Positions 34,409-43,439 are shown, counted from the stretch's first letter. The stretch: DNA of 64,000 bases from Marinibaculum pumilum (GCF_042646425.1 NZ_JBHRTR010000026.1:41586-105585); one strand, 5' to 3'. Translations and numbers: made by a program. Notes: generated by a model not told the origin, from the letters alone.

Positions 34409-35662
34409 TCACCCCGCCCGCTCGTAGACCAGCACCGCCGCCACCGCCTCCTCCAGGCCGATCACGCCGCCGCCATTCTCCTGCAGGGCGATGGCGGCGT
34501 CCGGGACCTGGCGGCCGCCGGCCTCGCCGCGCAGCTGGATGGCGAGTTCGTGCGCCATCGACAGGCCGGTGGCGGCGATCGGATGGCCCTTGGAGACCAG
34601 GCCGCCGGAGGTGTTGACCGGCAGGCTGCCGCCGATGGCGGTCTCGCCCGCGCCGACGAAGTCGCCGCCCTCGCCCGGTCCGCAGAAGCCCATCATCTCG
34701 CACTGGTAGAGCTCGCAGAACGCGGTGGCGTCATGCACCTCCGCCAGGTCGATGTCGCGCGGGGTCCGGCCCGCCCTGGCATAGGCGATCTCCGCCGCGT
34801 GCCGGGTCAGGCTGGGCTCCTCGGGCTCGCGATACTTGCCGCCGGACAGGCCCAGCCCGGCGATGCGGATGGCACGCGCCCGCACCGCGGTCGGCTGCGC
34901 CCGCAGGTAGCGTTCCGAGCAGAGCAGGGCGGCGCCGGCGCCGTCGCCGATCGGGGCGCACATCGCGCGGGTCAGCGGGGCGGAAACCATGCGGTCGGCC
35001 AGCACCTCGTCCGTGGTCATCGCAAAGCGGTACTGGGCCCGCGGGTTCTTTGCGCCGTTGCAATGGTTCTTCGCCGCAGCCGCGGCGATCTGTTCCGCGG
35101 TGCTGCCGTGCCGCTTCATGTGCAGCAGGGCCTGCATGGCATAGGTGTCCATGTTGATCGTGCGGCCGGGGGCGGGCGCGAAGGGCTGGCCGATGGCGGC
35201 GCCGGTCGCGGCATAATGGTCCTGCCATTCCTGCGGGTCGAAGGCGTCGTTGGCGTCGAAATGTGGCAGGATGCGGCCCGGGTCGGCCGGGTCGTAGAGC
35301 TTCTCCACGCCGACCGCCAGGGTCAGGTCGGCATCGCCAGCCCGGATCTCCTTGGCCGCGCCGGCGATGGCGAGCGACCCGGTGGCGCAGCCGCCTTCCA
35401 CGTTGACGATCGGCGCGCGATCAGGGAACAGCCCGTCGCGCACCAGCGGGATGAAGCAGATATTGCCGCGCAGGGCGGCCTGCCCCCAATAGTGCATCAG
35501 CACGCTGCCGAACCAGGCGCCGGCGATGTCGCGGCCGCTCTCCAGCCCGGCATCGGCAAGCGCGCCCAGATAGGCCTCGCGGGTCAGCTCCTTGAAGCTC
35601 TTCTCCGGCCAGCGGCGCACCGGCGTGGTGTGAATCCCCAGGATGTAGACGGCGTTCGTCAT
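34409..35662 (-). CDS. Thiolase-superfamily protein (SCP2-thiolase-like)
   Basis: A 417-residue thiolase-fold protein. The nucleophile cysteine is in NVEGGCATGS near residue 92; the histidine/cysteine end has HDATAFCELYQCE near residue 310 and GHPIAATG near residue 358. This spelling is that of non-classical lipid-transfer (SCP2) thiolases, which cleave or form acyl-CoA bonds in side-chain or aromatic-acid breakdown. It starts 20 bases after the acyl-CoA ligase stop and is in one transcript with it. Confidence 0.85.
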   Translation of the reverse strand: MTNAVYILGIHTTPVRRWPEKSFKELTREAYLGALADAGLESGRDIAGAWFGSVLMHYWGQAALRGNICFIPLVRDGLFPDRAPIVNVEGGCATGSLAIAGAAKEIRAGDADLTLAVGVEKLYDPADPGRILPHFDANDAFDPQEWQDHYAATGAAIGQPFAPAPGRTINMDTYAMQALLHMKRHGSTAEQIAAAAAKNHCNGAKNPRAQYRFAMTTDEVLADRMVSAPLTRAMCAPIGDGAGAALLCSERYLRAQPTAVRARAIRIAGLGLSGGKYREPEEPSLTRHAAEIAYARAGRTPRDIDLAEVHDATAFCELYQCEMMGFCGPGEGGDFVGAGETAIGGSLPVNTSGGLVSKGHPIAATGLSMAHELAIQLRGEAGGRQVPDAAIALQENGGGVIGLEEAVAAVLVYERAG

Positions 35663-35682
35663 GCGCTGCTCCCCCGCTGCGG

Positions 35683-37263
35683 TCAGGCGATGGACCGGTC
35701 CTGCCCGCGCCAGAAATGCGCGCGCACCTCGCTCTTCCAGATCTTGCCGTTGGTGCTGCGCGGCAGTTCGGGCCAGAACTCCACGCTCTTCGGCGTGTGC
35801 ACGCCGCCCAGCCGCTGCCGGACCAGCGACTGGAGTTCCGGCTCGCTAGCCGTCTCGCCGGCCTTCAACTCGACCACGGCCTTGATCGCCTCGCCCCATT
35901 TGGCGTCCGGCACGCCGATCACCGCGCATTCGCGGACCGCCGGATGCGCCAGGATCGCGGCCTCGACCTCGACGCTGAAGACGTTGAAGCCGCCGGTGAC
36001 GATCATGTCCTTCTTGCGGTCGACGATGTAGAGGAAGCCCTCTTCGTCCTTGAAGCCGACATCGCCGGTGTGATGCCAGCCATGGGCGGAAACCTCGGCG
36101 GTGGCCTGCGGATTGCGGTAGTAGCCGGGGAAGACGAGGCTGCCGCGGGCTACGATCTCGCCCTTCCGCCCCGGCGGCAGGATGGCGCCCGCCTCGTCCA
36201 TCACCTCCACCCGCACGCCGAGGGTGGCGCGGCCGCAGCTGCCGAAGCGGTCGACCGGTGCCTCCGGGTCGGCCTGGCGCAGGTCGCGGTTGGACAGGAA
36301 GGTCAGGAACATCGGTGCTTCCGCCTGTCCGAAGGACTGGCAGACCGCGTCGCCGAACACCTCCACAGCGCGGCGCAGCTTGTCCGGCGCGATCGGCGAG
36401 GCGGCGATCACCAGATGCTCCAGCGAGCCGAAGTCGAAGCGGCCGACATCCGGATGCTCGGTGATCATGTTCACCATGGTCGGCGGCAGGTAGAGATGGG
36501 TGATGCGGTGCCGCTCGATCGCGGTCATCACCCCCATCGGATCGGGCTTGCGCAGGATCACGAAGGCCGGCGCCCCGGCCATCATCATCAGCGCCACCAC
36601 CCCGGCGCCATGGGTCATCGGCCCGGCCACCAGGAAGGCGATCCGCCCGCGCGGCGGCATGCAGGCCCAGGCCGCGGCGATCATGCTCTCCCACATCCGG
36701 TTGGTGATCATCGCCGCCTTCGGCAGGCCGGTCGTGCCGCCGGTCGGCGCGATCATCACCAGGGCGTCGGGATCGTCCGGCGGCTCCGCCGGTTCCGCAT
36801 CGGACAGCGCGATCAGCGCATCCAGCGACAGGTGGCCGGGCATGGCCGAGCCGTCCAGGCAGACGGCATGGCGGATTCCCGGTGCCGTGGCCAGCACCGC
36901 CGCCACCTCGTCCGCCAGCGAAACGTCGTAGAACAGGCAGCAGCAATCGGCCGCCGCCAGGAAGGCGCCGTTCACCTGCGCCGGATTGCGGACGTTCGCG
37001 GGCACCCAGATCGCGCCGGAGCGCACGATCGCCAGCACGGCGACGAAGGCCGTCGCGCCGTTCGGCGACAGCACCGCAACCTTCGGCGCCTCGGGGAGGT
37101 CGAGCGCCTGCAGTCCCGCCGCGATGCGGGCGGAGCGGCGGTCGACCTCGCCATAGCTGACCGTGCCGCCTTCGTCGACGAAGGCGGGCCGGTCGCGGCC
37201 GAAGTCGAGGGCACGCCGGAAATAGTCGAGCAGTCGCATCGAGCGCCCGGTCCGCTTGTCCAT
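35683..37263 (-). CDS. AMP-forming acyl-CoA ligase
   Basis: A 526-residue adenylate-forming enzyme: P-loop PTGGTTGLPKAAM near residue 170, GWHHTGDVGF near residue 395, KDMIVTGGFNVFSVEVE and the catalytic lysine in STNGKIWK near the end. It activates a carboxylic acid to acyl-AMP and then acyl-CoA. The ATG at 37263 is supported by GGGGAGGAG seven bases before it. Together with the thiolase and the Liv importer downstream it would import and activate an organic acid. Substrate unknown. Confidence 0.88.
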   Translation of the reverse strand: MDKRTGRSMRLLDYFRRALDFGRDRPAFVDEGGTVSYGEVDRRSARIAAGLQALDLPEAPKVAVLSPNGATAFVAVLAIVRSGAIWVPANVRNPAQVNGAFLAAADCCCLFYDVSLADEVAAVLATAPGIRHAVCLDGSAMPGHLSLDALIALSDAEPAEPPDDPDALVMIAPTGGTTGLPKAAMITNRMWESMIAAAWACMPPRGRIAFLVAGPMTHGAGVVALMMMAGAPAFVILRKPDPMGVMTAIERHRITHLYLPPTMVNMITEHPDVGRFDFGSLEHLVIAASPIAPDKLRRAVEVFGDAVCQSFGQAEAPMFLTFLSNRDLRQADPEAPVDRFGSCGRATLGVRVEVMDEAGAILPPGRKGEIVARGSLVFPGYYRNPQATAEVSAHGWHHTGDVGFKDEEGFLYIVDRKKDMIVTGGFNVFSVEVEAAILAHPAVRECAVIGVPDAKWGEAIKAVVELKAGETASEPELQSLVRQRLGGVHTPKSVEFWPELPRSTNGKIWKSEVRAHFWRGQDRSIA

Positions 37264-37437
37264 TCTGTCGCTCCTCCCCCTCGCCGGCGCCTGCCTGTCC
37301 CGCGCCGTGGCGGAGTCCTTCGCATCGGGGGCGGCCGGCGTCAAGTCAATTTTTGCCGGAACGTTCGCTCTAATTATCGCCGCTGAAGGGCCCGTCCGAG
37401 GGCGCCGGGTGGGCCGGTCAGTCCTGTGCCGGGCCGG

Positions 37438-38823
37438 TCAGTCCTGCGCCGGGGCGGGGCGGTCCGCGGCGGCGGCCATGCCAAGGATGCCGCCGACCTG
37501 GAAGCGCAGCAGTCGGTCGTGCATCGCCCTGTAGTCGCTGCCCTTCGCCAGCCCGCCGGACAGCCGCTGCAGCCGGGCGCCGCCGGAATAGGCGGCGGCC
37601 ATCAGCCCGTTGGCGAAGAGATGCGACAGATAGGCCTGACGCATGGGCAGGCCCGGAATGGCGTCGGCCGTCTCCGTCACCAGGGCATGGGCGATGTCGT
37701 CGGCCACCACCCGCAGGGTCTGCAGCCAATAGTCGCCGTGCGAGGTGATCGCCGTTGCCATCGCCCGGATATGGTTGCGCCAGCCGCGTCCGCCGCGCTG
37801 CAGCCGGCGGGCGCCGCTGCCCAGGTGGGATTCCACCACCGTGGCAAGCCGGGCGCGGCCGGGCGGCATCGACCGGGCCTCCTCCAGCAGCTGCCAGCGC
37901 TCCTCGTTGAAGGCGGGGTGGCGGCGCAGGCACATGGCCAGGAAGACGCCGTCCTTGGTCTTGAAATGGTAGTGGCACAGGCCGGAGGAGATGCCGGCGC
38001 CCCGCGCGATGGTGCGCATCGAGACGCCGTGGAAACCATGCGCCGCGAACAGCCGCTCCGCTGCGTCGAGGATGCGGTCGCGGGTGCCGGCGGCAGGCAG
38101 TTTCGGGATCGGCGGGCCGTCGCGGCGCCCGCTCTCGATCGCTTCCGCCACCCCGCGCATCGCCGCTGGCAGATAGGCGCAGAGGTCATCCCGCAGGGCG
38201 CCCGGGTCGTCGTCGGACACCTCACCGTCGGAAAGCTGCTTCAGCCAGCCGGTGCCGGACGTCGCGGCCGCCAGCACGCCCATGGCGAAGGTCAGGCACC
38301 AGGCCGCATCGGCCGGGTCGAGGCGCGGCTCCGCCTCCCGGATCGCGTCGAGGAAGTCCGGCGCCTCGGCCTCCAGCAGCGGCCCCAGGCGCGCATCCCA
38401 GCGGGTGGAAGCGATCAGCTGCGCGGCGATCCGGGCATGGTCGCGCCAGGCGGCATCCTCCGTCATGAAGGTCAGCAGCGGCGCGGCAAAGGCCGCCGTC
38501 ACCGCCTCCAGCGACAGCGGACCGGCCGCCCGCGCCGCCTGCAGCCGCCGCCGGCGCTCGGTCGCCAGCAGCGGCGCATGGCGTTCGACGACGGCGCGCA
38601 GCAGCCCCTCGATCCCGCCGAAAATGTCGCTGACCGCGGCCAGCCGCACCCCGGCGGCGGTGGTGATGTCGCGCACCGACGGCCCGTCGAAGCCGTACTG
38701 CGCCACCAGCGGACCGGCGGCATCCAGCAGCCGCTGCCGGGTATCGTCCGGCCCGGCGGCTGCCTCTCCGTTCTGCTGTCCCTCCTGCTGCCCGCCCTGG
38801 GGGGATGACCGGCGGCGTCCCAT
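37438..38823 (-). CDS. Double TetR: two TetR modules in one chain
   Basis: A 461-residue protein made of two complete TetR units. The first HTH is at residues about 28-77 (TRQRLLDAAGPLVAQYGF, then VRDITTAAGV); the second at about 247-295 (TRDRILDAAERLFAAHGFHGV, then MRTIARGAGISSGLCHYHF). Each is followed by a helical ligand-binding region of about 140 residues. The second HTH is canonical, while the first has an unusual recognition helix (LAAVSDIFGG). The chosen ATG follows AGGTGAG; the frame is open to 39018. As TetR proteins act as dimers, this may be a built-in dimer. Confidence 0.85.
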   Translation of the reverse strand: MGRRRSSPQGGQQEGQQNGEAAAGPDDTRQRLLDAAGPLVAQYGFDGPSVRDITTAAGVRLAAVSDIFGGIEGLLRAVVERHAPLLATERRRRLQAARAAGPLSLEAVTAAFAAPLLTFMTEDAAWRDHARIAAQLIASTRWDARLGPLLEAEAPDFLDAIREAEPRLDPADAAWCLTFAMGVLAAATSGTGWLKQLSDGEVSDDDPGALRDDLCAYLPAAMRGVAEAIESGRRDGPPIPKLPAAGTRDRILDAAERLFAAHGFHGVSMRTIARGAGISSGLCHYHFKTKDGVFLAMCLRRHPAFNEERWQLLEEARSMPPGRARLATVVESHLGSGARRLQRGGRGWRNHIRAMATAITSHGDYWLQTLRVVADDIAHALVTETADAIPGLPMRQAYLSHLFANGLMAAAYSGGARLQRLSGGLAKGSDYRAMHDRLLRFQVGGILGMAAAADRPAPAQD

Positions 38824-39181
38824 TCTCACCTGCGTCGCACCGATCGGGCGGCCCGGTGCGCCGATCATGGTGGCGATAGACGCTCCGGAGGGACCGGTCA
38901 ATCCGCGGCACGCGGCCGCGCAGGCGGTCGCTGTCGGTGGCAAGGCCGTGGACGGCGGTTGCAACGGCCCCGGTCTGCGGCGGGCATTCCCACACCCGCA
39001 GCGGGTCGGATCTGACATGGTGGTTCGCTTCCGGCCACCGGGCTCACAGATTCTCCTGTCAGGGGCATGACCCGCATGTTCCCCTGCAGGTGTCGGCGGG
39101 CGGCACCAAGGCTGTTGGTACCGGCGCGACCGCCCTGCTATGGAACGGACCGACAGTCACGGATGACGGCAAGGGGACGGC
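38824..39181. other. Divergent intergenic region of two TetR genes
   Basis: These 358 bases separate the double TetR (leftward) from the single TetR (rightward). The right end holds an imperfect copy (39153-39170) of the palindrome found before the crotonase gene. The left half stays open in the double-TetR frame up to 39018, so a longer N-terminus cannot be excluded. Nothing else is recognised. Confidence 0.55.
39153..39170. promoter_or_regulatory. TetR operator candidate, imperfect copy
   Basis: ACAGTCA, four bases, then TGACGGC. Seven bases of the left arm and five of the right arm match the perfect palindrome at 40827-40844. It ends 12 bases before the tetR start codon, where binding would block expression, as in autorepression. 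Confidence 0.5.
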
Positions 39182-39817
39182 ATGTCCAAGGAGGGATCGG
39201 CGGCGCCCGCTGCAGCCGCCCGCGTGCGAGGGGCGCAACGCGAAGCCACGCGCCTGCGCCTGCTCGACGCGGCCGTCGCGGCGCTGATCGAAGTCGGCGT
39301 GGCACGGACCACGACCCTGGAGGTGCAGCGGCGGGCGGGGGTCAGCCGCGGCGCATTGCTGCACCATTTCCCGACCCATGCCGAGCTTCTCTCCGCCACG
39401 GTTGCGCGCCTTGTGGAGATGAACGAGCGCGCCATCCGCGAAGAGGCCGCGGCGGCGGCGCATATTGCCGATCCGCTGAGCCGCGGCATCCGGACCCTGG
39501 TCTCCGCCTTCGCCCATCCGTCGCTGGTGGCGGAGCTGGAACTGTGGGCGGTTGCGCGCACGGACGAAGGTCTTCGTACTGCGCTCCGTCGGGCGGAAAA
39601 GCCGGCGCGGGCGGAAAGCGACCGGGTCATGGCCGAGCTTTTCGCGCCGCTGGGCGACAGGCCGGGACTCGGGCGGGTGGTGGCGCTCAGCGTGGAGTTC
39701 GCCCGGGGGCTGGCGATCACCTCGATCCTGCGACGTGACGACCGGCTGCGCGACCAGATGGTCGAAAGCTGGATCGAGGCCGCGCGGGAGATGCTGGACA
39801 ACCGCCCGGCGGATTGA
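39182..39817 (+). CDS. TetR-family regulator
   Basis: A 211-residue TetR protein; the HTH is at residues about 20-66 (TTTLEVQRRAGVSRGALLHHFPTHAELLSA). It is convergent with the crotonase gene. A palindrome with ACAGTCA/TGACTGT arms stands in front of the crotonase gene and, imperfectly, in front of this gene, so it likely controls both. Confidence 0.88.
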   Translation: MSKEGSAAPAAAARVRGAQREATRLRLLDAAVAALIEVGVARTTTLEVQRRAGVSRGALLHHFPTHAELLSATVARLVEMNERAIREEAAAAAHIADPLSRGIRTLVSAFAHPSLVAELELWAVARTDEGLRTALRRAEKPARAESDRVMAELFAPLGDRPGLGRVVALSVEFARGLAITSILRRDDRLRDQMVESWIEAAREMLDNRPAD

Positions 39818-39855
39818 CCCGCCGGGCCCGGTAGCCTGCCGCGCGAAGGCCCGGG

Positions 39856-40764
39856 TCAGCCGCCGGCGGTCTTGCGCGCGTCCATCTCGTCGACCAGGCG
39901 GCGCGCCTCGTCGCGCTCGGGGATGGGGCGTCCGCTGTCGCGCCATTCGACGGCGGCCTTGAAACCTTCTGCCTGCGCATAGCGCCGGAACCAGAGGCCT
40001 TCCGGATTGTGGCGGGTGATGCCGTCGAACACCGTCGCCATCATCTGGCTCTGTTCCAGCCCCATGGTCAGCATCACCTGGTTGACCACCAGCTTGTGCA
40101 TGGCGAGGTGGCTTCTGGGCACGCCCGCGATCCGCCGTGCCAGCCGCATGGTCTCCGCCTCCAGTTCCGCCACCGGCACGGCCAGGTTCGCCAGGCCCCA
40201 TTCCGCCGCCTGGGCGCCGGAAATCACGTCGCCGGTGAACATCATCTGCTTCGCCCGGACCGGCCCCAGCCGATAGGTCCACATCGCCGTGGTCGGGCAG
40301 CCCCAGACCCGGGTGGGCATGTAGCCGATGCGCGCATCCTCGGCCATGACCAGCAGGTCGCAGCACAGTGCGATGTCGCTGCCGCCCGCCACCGCCGCGC
40401 CGTGCACCTTGGCGATCGTCGGCTTCGAGCAGCGCCACAGCGCCATGAAGTCTTCCGTGTTCCGCTTCATGGTGGCGTAGTCGACCATCGGGTCCCAGGG
40501 ATGGCTTTCCTGCTGGCAGGGATGTTCGAAGTCCTGCTCAGCGTACCAGGCCAGGTCGTAGCCGCCGCAGAAGCCCTTGCCCGCGCCCTCGACGACGATG
40601 GCATGGACCTCCTCGTCGGCCTCGGCCCATTCGACGGCGGCCCGGATCTCGCGCGGGGTCTCGTCGTTGATCGCGTTCAGGCGCGCGGGGCGGTTCAGCA
40701 GCAGGCGCGCAATGCGCGGCTCCTGCGCATCCCTGTCGATGCGCAAGGTAGTGAACTCGGGCAT
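39856..40764 (-). CDS. Crotonase-family enoyl-CoA hydratase/isomerase
   Basis: A 302-residue crotonase-fold protein with the oxyanion-hole segments GKGFCGGYDLAWY near residue 62 and KVHGAAVAGGSDIALCCDLL near residue 120. The usual second glutamate region reads GYMPTRVWGCPTT, with no obvious Glu, so the reaction may not be simple hydration. Likely works with the acyl-CoA ligase and thiolase nearby. A TetR-type palindrome stands 63 bases upstream of its start. Confidence 0.83.
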   Translation of the reverse strand: MPEFTTLRIDRDAQEPRIARLLLNRPARLNAINDETPREIRAAVEWAEADEEVHAIVVEGAGKGFCGGYDLAWYAEQDFEHPCQQESHPWDPMVDYATMKRNTEDFMALWRCSKPTIAKVHGAAVAGGSDIALCCDLLVMAEDARIGYMPTRVWGCPTTAMWTYRLGPVRAKQMMFTGDVISGAQAAEWGLANLAVPVAELEAETMRLARRIAGVPRSHLAMHKLVVNQVMLTMGLEQSQMMATVFDGITRHNPEGLWFRRYAQAEGFKAAVEWRDSGRPIPERDEARRLVDEMDARKTAGG

Positions 40765-40826
40765 GGGGTCGCTTCAGCTCCAACCTGGGGCCGCCCGGAG
40801 AGGCGGCCGGCGGCGACCGTCATTTC

Positions 40827-40844
40827 ACAGTCAATTCTGACTGT
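40827..40844. promoter_or_regulatory. TetR operator candidate before the crotonase gene
   Basis: ACAGTCAATTCTGACTGT: perfect 7-base arms around ATTC. It is 63 bases upstream of the crotonase start in an AT-richer patch. A partial copy precedes the tetR at 39182, which makes that regulator the prime candidate. Confidence 0.65.
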
Positions 40845-40871
40845 CAATCTGCCGCGCCACCAGGTCGTCCG

Positions 40872-41816
40872 CTACCGCATCGCCTTCTCGATCCGGTCCA
40901 GGGTCTGCATCGCCGGCAGGCATTGCGCGACGGAACCGTTCGGTTCGCGGCCATCGACGATGGCGGCGAGGAATTCGCGGTCAATCAGCTCCACGCCGTT
41001 TGTCGAGACGGCGACCCCGGAGAGGTCGATCTGCTGCTCTTTGCCGTCGAACAGGTCGTCGTAGCGGGCGATGTAGGTGCCGTTGTCGCAGATGTAGCGG
41101 AAATACGTCCCCAGCGGCCCGTCATTGTTGAAGGAGAGTGACAGGGTGCAGACCGCACCCGACGGCGCCTTCAGGCCGATCGCCATGTCCATGGCGATGC
41201 CCAGTTCCGGATGCATCGGGCCCTGCAGGCCGAAGGCCTCGCTGGCGGTCTCCCCCACCTGGTACTGGAACAGGTCGACGGTGTGGCAGGCATGATGCCA
41301 CAGCAGGTGGTCGGTCCAGGTGCGGGGTTCGCCCAGGGCGTTCAGGTTGGAGCGGCGGAAGAAGAAGGTCTGCACGTCCATCTGCAGCACCTTCAGCTCG
41401 CCCGCCATGATCCGGTTGTGCACCCACTGGTGGCTGGGGTTGAAGCGGCGTACATGGCCGGCCATGGCGACCAGGCCGGTCTCCTTCTGGGTGCGGACCA
41501 GCGCCTCTGAATCCGCCAGGGTGTCGGCCATCGGGATCTCGACCAGGACATGCTTGCCGGCGCGCAGGCACTGCATCGCCTGCGCGGCATGGACCGGGGT
41601 CGGGGTGGCGAGGATCACCGCCTCGACCTCCGGCCGGGCCAGCGCCTCGCCCAGGTCCTTCGTCGCGTGCGCGATGCCGCGCTCGGCGGCGAAGCCGGCG
41701 ATGTCGTCGGGTGCCCCGCCGACGACGGAGACCACCTCCGCCTCCGGGATATTGCCCAGGGCGTCCAGATGCTTGCGCCCGAAGGCGCCGGCCGCGCCTG
41801 CCACGCAGAGTTTCAT
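40872..41816 (-). CDS. ligC: 4-carboxy-2-hydroxymuconate-6-semialdehyde dehydrogenase
   Basis: A 314-residue Gfo/Idh/MocA-type oxidoreductase: Rossmann loop VAGAAGAFGRKH at the start, then VEIPMADT and the LigC-specific stretch GEPRTWTDHLLWHHACHTVDL near residue 160, and SLSFNNDGPLGTYFRYICDN near residue 225. LigC oxidises the ring-cleavage product of protocatechuate, in its hemiacetal form, to 2-pyrone-4,6-dicarboxylate with NAD(P)+. It lies on the opposite strand to the rest of the pathway, downstream of the LysR gene, separated from it by an 85 bp hairpin element. Confidence 0.92.
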   Translation of the reverse strand: MKLCVAGAAGAFGRKHLDALGNIPEAEVVSVVGGAPDDIAGFAAERGIAHATKDLGEALARPEVEAVILATPTPVHAAQAMQCLRAGKHVLVEIPMADTLADSEALVRTQKETGLVAMAGHVRRFNPSHQWVHNRIMAGELKVLQMDVQTFFFRRSNLNALGEPRTWTDHLLWHHACHTVDLFQYQVGETASEAFGLQGPMHPELGIAMDMAIGLKAPSGAVCTLSLSFNNDGPLGTYFRYICDNGTYIARYDDLFDGKEQQIDLSGVAVSTNGVELIDREFLAAIVDGREPNGSVAQCLPAMQTLDRIEKAMR

Positions 41817-41864
41817 GATTGCTCCTCCCGCTCGTCCGTGCCGCCGCGGCCACGCATCGGCCTC

Positions 41865-41949
41865 ATCCCGGGCCTGACCCGGGATCCATTCCGCAAGCCG
41901 TGCAGGGCCGCAGGACCAGCGGAATGGGTTCCCGCCTCAAGGGCGGGAA
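41865..41949. repeat. Three-hairpin dispersed element, copy 2 (85 bp)
   Basis: Hairpin A is ATCCCGGG/CCCGGGAT (41865-41885), hairpin B is CCATTCCGC/GCGGAATGG (41886-41927), hairpin C is TTCCCGCC/GGCGGGAA (41929-41949). Length and order equal those of the copy at 15158-15242; hairpin B is identical and A and C carry compensating changes. It lies between lysR and ligC. Confidence 0.75.
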
Positions 41950-42024
41950 CGACGGGCAGGCATTGCTCGACATCTGCTCCCTAGCATCGGCCCTGTCGTG
42001 AGCCAAATTGATTATCAATCCGGC

Positions 42025-43302
42025 CTATTCGGTTTCTGAATAGTGGCCGGTGCCGCTCAGCTGCCGGCCTGCCTGCCTCAGGCCGTCGAGGAACAGCCCC
42101 TGCGCGGCGGTCGGGCGCCAGTCGCGGCGCATCGTCACGCCGATCGGCCGGGCGCTGCCGGGCAGCGGGAAGGGCAGGGGCGCCAGCTGGCCCGTCGCCA
42201 CCTCGTGGCGGATCTGGTGGGTGGAGATCAGGGTCAGCCGGTCGCTGCCGGCGAGCAGCGCGCGGACCAGGACCAGGGAACTTGTTTCCACGCAGCAGGG
42301 CGGCGCAGTGCGCCCGGCGAACAGCCGCTCGAAGCTGTCGCGGGTCGGCGTGCCGGCGCGGGGCAGCACCCAGGGATGGGCGGTCAGGTCGTCCAGCCCG
42401 ATCCGTTTCCGGCCGCCGAGCGGGTGGCCGGCACGGCCCACCACGGCCAGCGGGTCGCTGAACAGGGGCTCCTGCACGATATCGTCGATCGGCAGCGGGT
42501 CGCGCAGGGCGCCGACCAGCAGGTCGATGCCGCCATGCCGCAGGTCGTGCAGCAGGTCCGCATAGGGCCCGTCGACGACGGCGACCTGCACCTCCGGCCG
42601 CCGTGCCAGCAGGGCCTCGATCGCGGCAGGCAGCAGGTGGCTCCGCGGCAGCGGCAGGGCGCCGACCGTGGTCCGGCCGCGATCGAGGCCGGCCAGGTCG
42701 TCCAGTTCGGCGAAGCCCTGCTCCAGTTCCGCGAAGGCGAGCCGCGCGGCCTGGGCCAAGGCCGCGGCAGAGCCGGTGAGCGCGATGCCGCTGGAAGTGC
42801 GGACATAGAGGCTCAGGCCGCTCAGCCGCTCCAGGTCGCGCGCGGCGCGGTGCAGGCTGGGCTGCGCGACCCCCAGGGTGCGGGCAGCCAGGCTGAAATT
42901 CTCCGCTGCCGAGACCGCGACTAGGGCACGCAGCTGCGCCATGCTGGCAAGTGCCTCGAAATCGGCGAAACCGCCGGCCCTGCTGCCCGAGCCCTGCCGC
43001 CGTGCGGCCAGGCGCTGCGCCTCCCGCGCGCCGTTGCGCAGCAGGGCCAGCGCCCGCTCCACGCGGGCGAGGAACAGCGCACCGGCCTGCGTCGGCGCCA
43101 TGCCGTCGCTGCGACGGTCGAACAGGCGGGTGCCCAGCTGGTCCTCCAGGCGCGCGATCGCCTGGGTGATGGCGGGCTGCGACAGGTGCACCACCGGCGC
43201 GGCGCGGCTGACGCTGCGGCAATGGGCCACCTCGCGGAAAACCCGCAGGTGGCGGAGATTCAGTCGAGCGACCTGCATGACTGTCGTCGCGCCCATTTGC
43301 AT
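42025..43302 (-). CDS. LysR-family regulator with two HTH domains, lig/gal cluster
   Basis: A protein of about 425 residues, roughly 100 longer than a usual LysR. It has two LysR winged helices: residues about 14-73 (LNLRHLRVFREVAHCRSVSRAA) and about 121-182 (MAQLRALVAVSAAENFSLAAR, then QPSLHRAARDLE). A single substrate-binding domain follows from about residue 205 (TTVGALPLPRSHLLPAAIEALL). It is divergent from galB and beside ligC, so it should sense a pathway intermediate. The start could also be at 43296 or 43278. Confidence 0.85.
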   Translation of the reverse strand: MQMGATTVMQVARLNLRHLRVFREVAHCRSVSRAAPVVHLSQPAITQAIARLEDQLGTRLFDRRSDGMAPTQAGALFLARVERALALLRNGAREAQRLAARRQGSGSRAGGFADFEALASMAQLRALVAVSAAENFSLAARTLGVAQPSLHRAARDLERLSGLSLYVRTSSGIALTGSAAALAQAARLAFAELEQGFAELDDLAGLDRGRTTVGALPLPRSHLLPAAIEALLARRPEVQVAVVDGPYADLLHDLRHGGIDLLVGALRDPLPIDDIVQEPLFSDPLAVVGRAGHPLGGRKRIGLDDLTAHPWVLPRAGTPTRDSFERLFAGRTAPPCCVETSSLVLVRALLAGSDRLTLISTHQIRHEVATGQLAPLPFPLPGSARPIGVTMRRDWRPTAAQGLFLDGLRQAGRQLSGTGHYSETE

Positions 43303-43311
43303 CACAAGGTT

Positions 43312-43326
43312 ATAGCAAATTCTTAT
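43312..43326. promoter_or_regulatory. LysR-box candidate between lysR and galB
   Basis: ATA-N9-TAT, a T-N11-A type box, in the AT-rich part of the divergent region, ten bases before the lysR start. The match is short and could be chance. Confidence 0.35.
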
Positions 43327-43439
43327 GGGGAAGCGGCCATTATCGAATGGCCGGGCGGCGGTTGCGGGCGGATAGTTGGCCGATCCAAGAAGCGCCGGAG
43401 GACCAATCCGGGCGACATCACCGGGCAAGGGAGACCCGC

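Noticed and set aside
37359..37366. GAACGTTC palindrome upstream of the acyl-CoA ligase as an operator
   Set aside because: Only eight bases long and found once; chance occurrence is likely.
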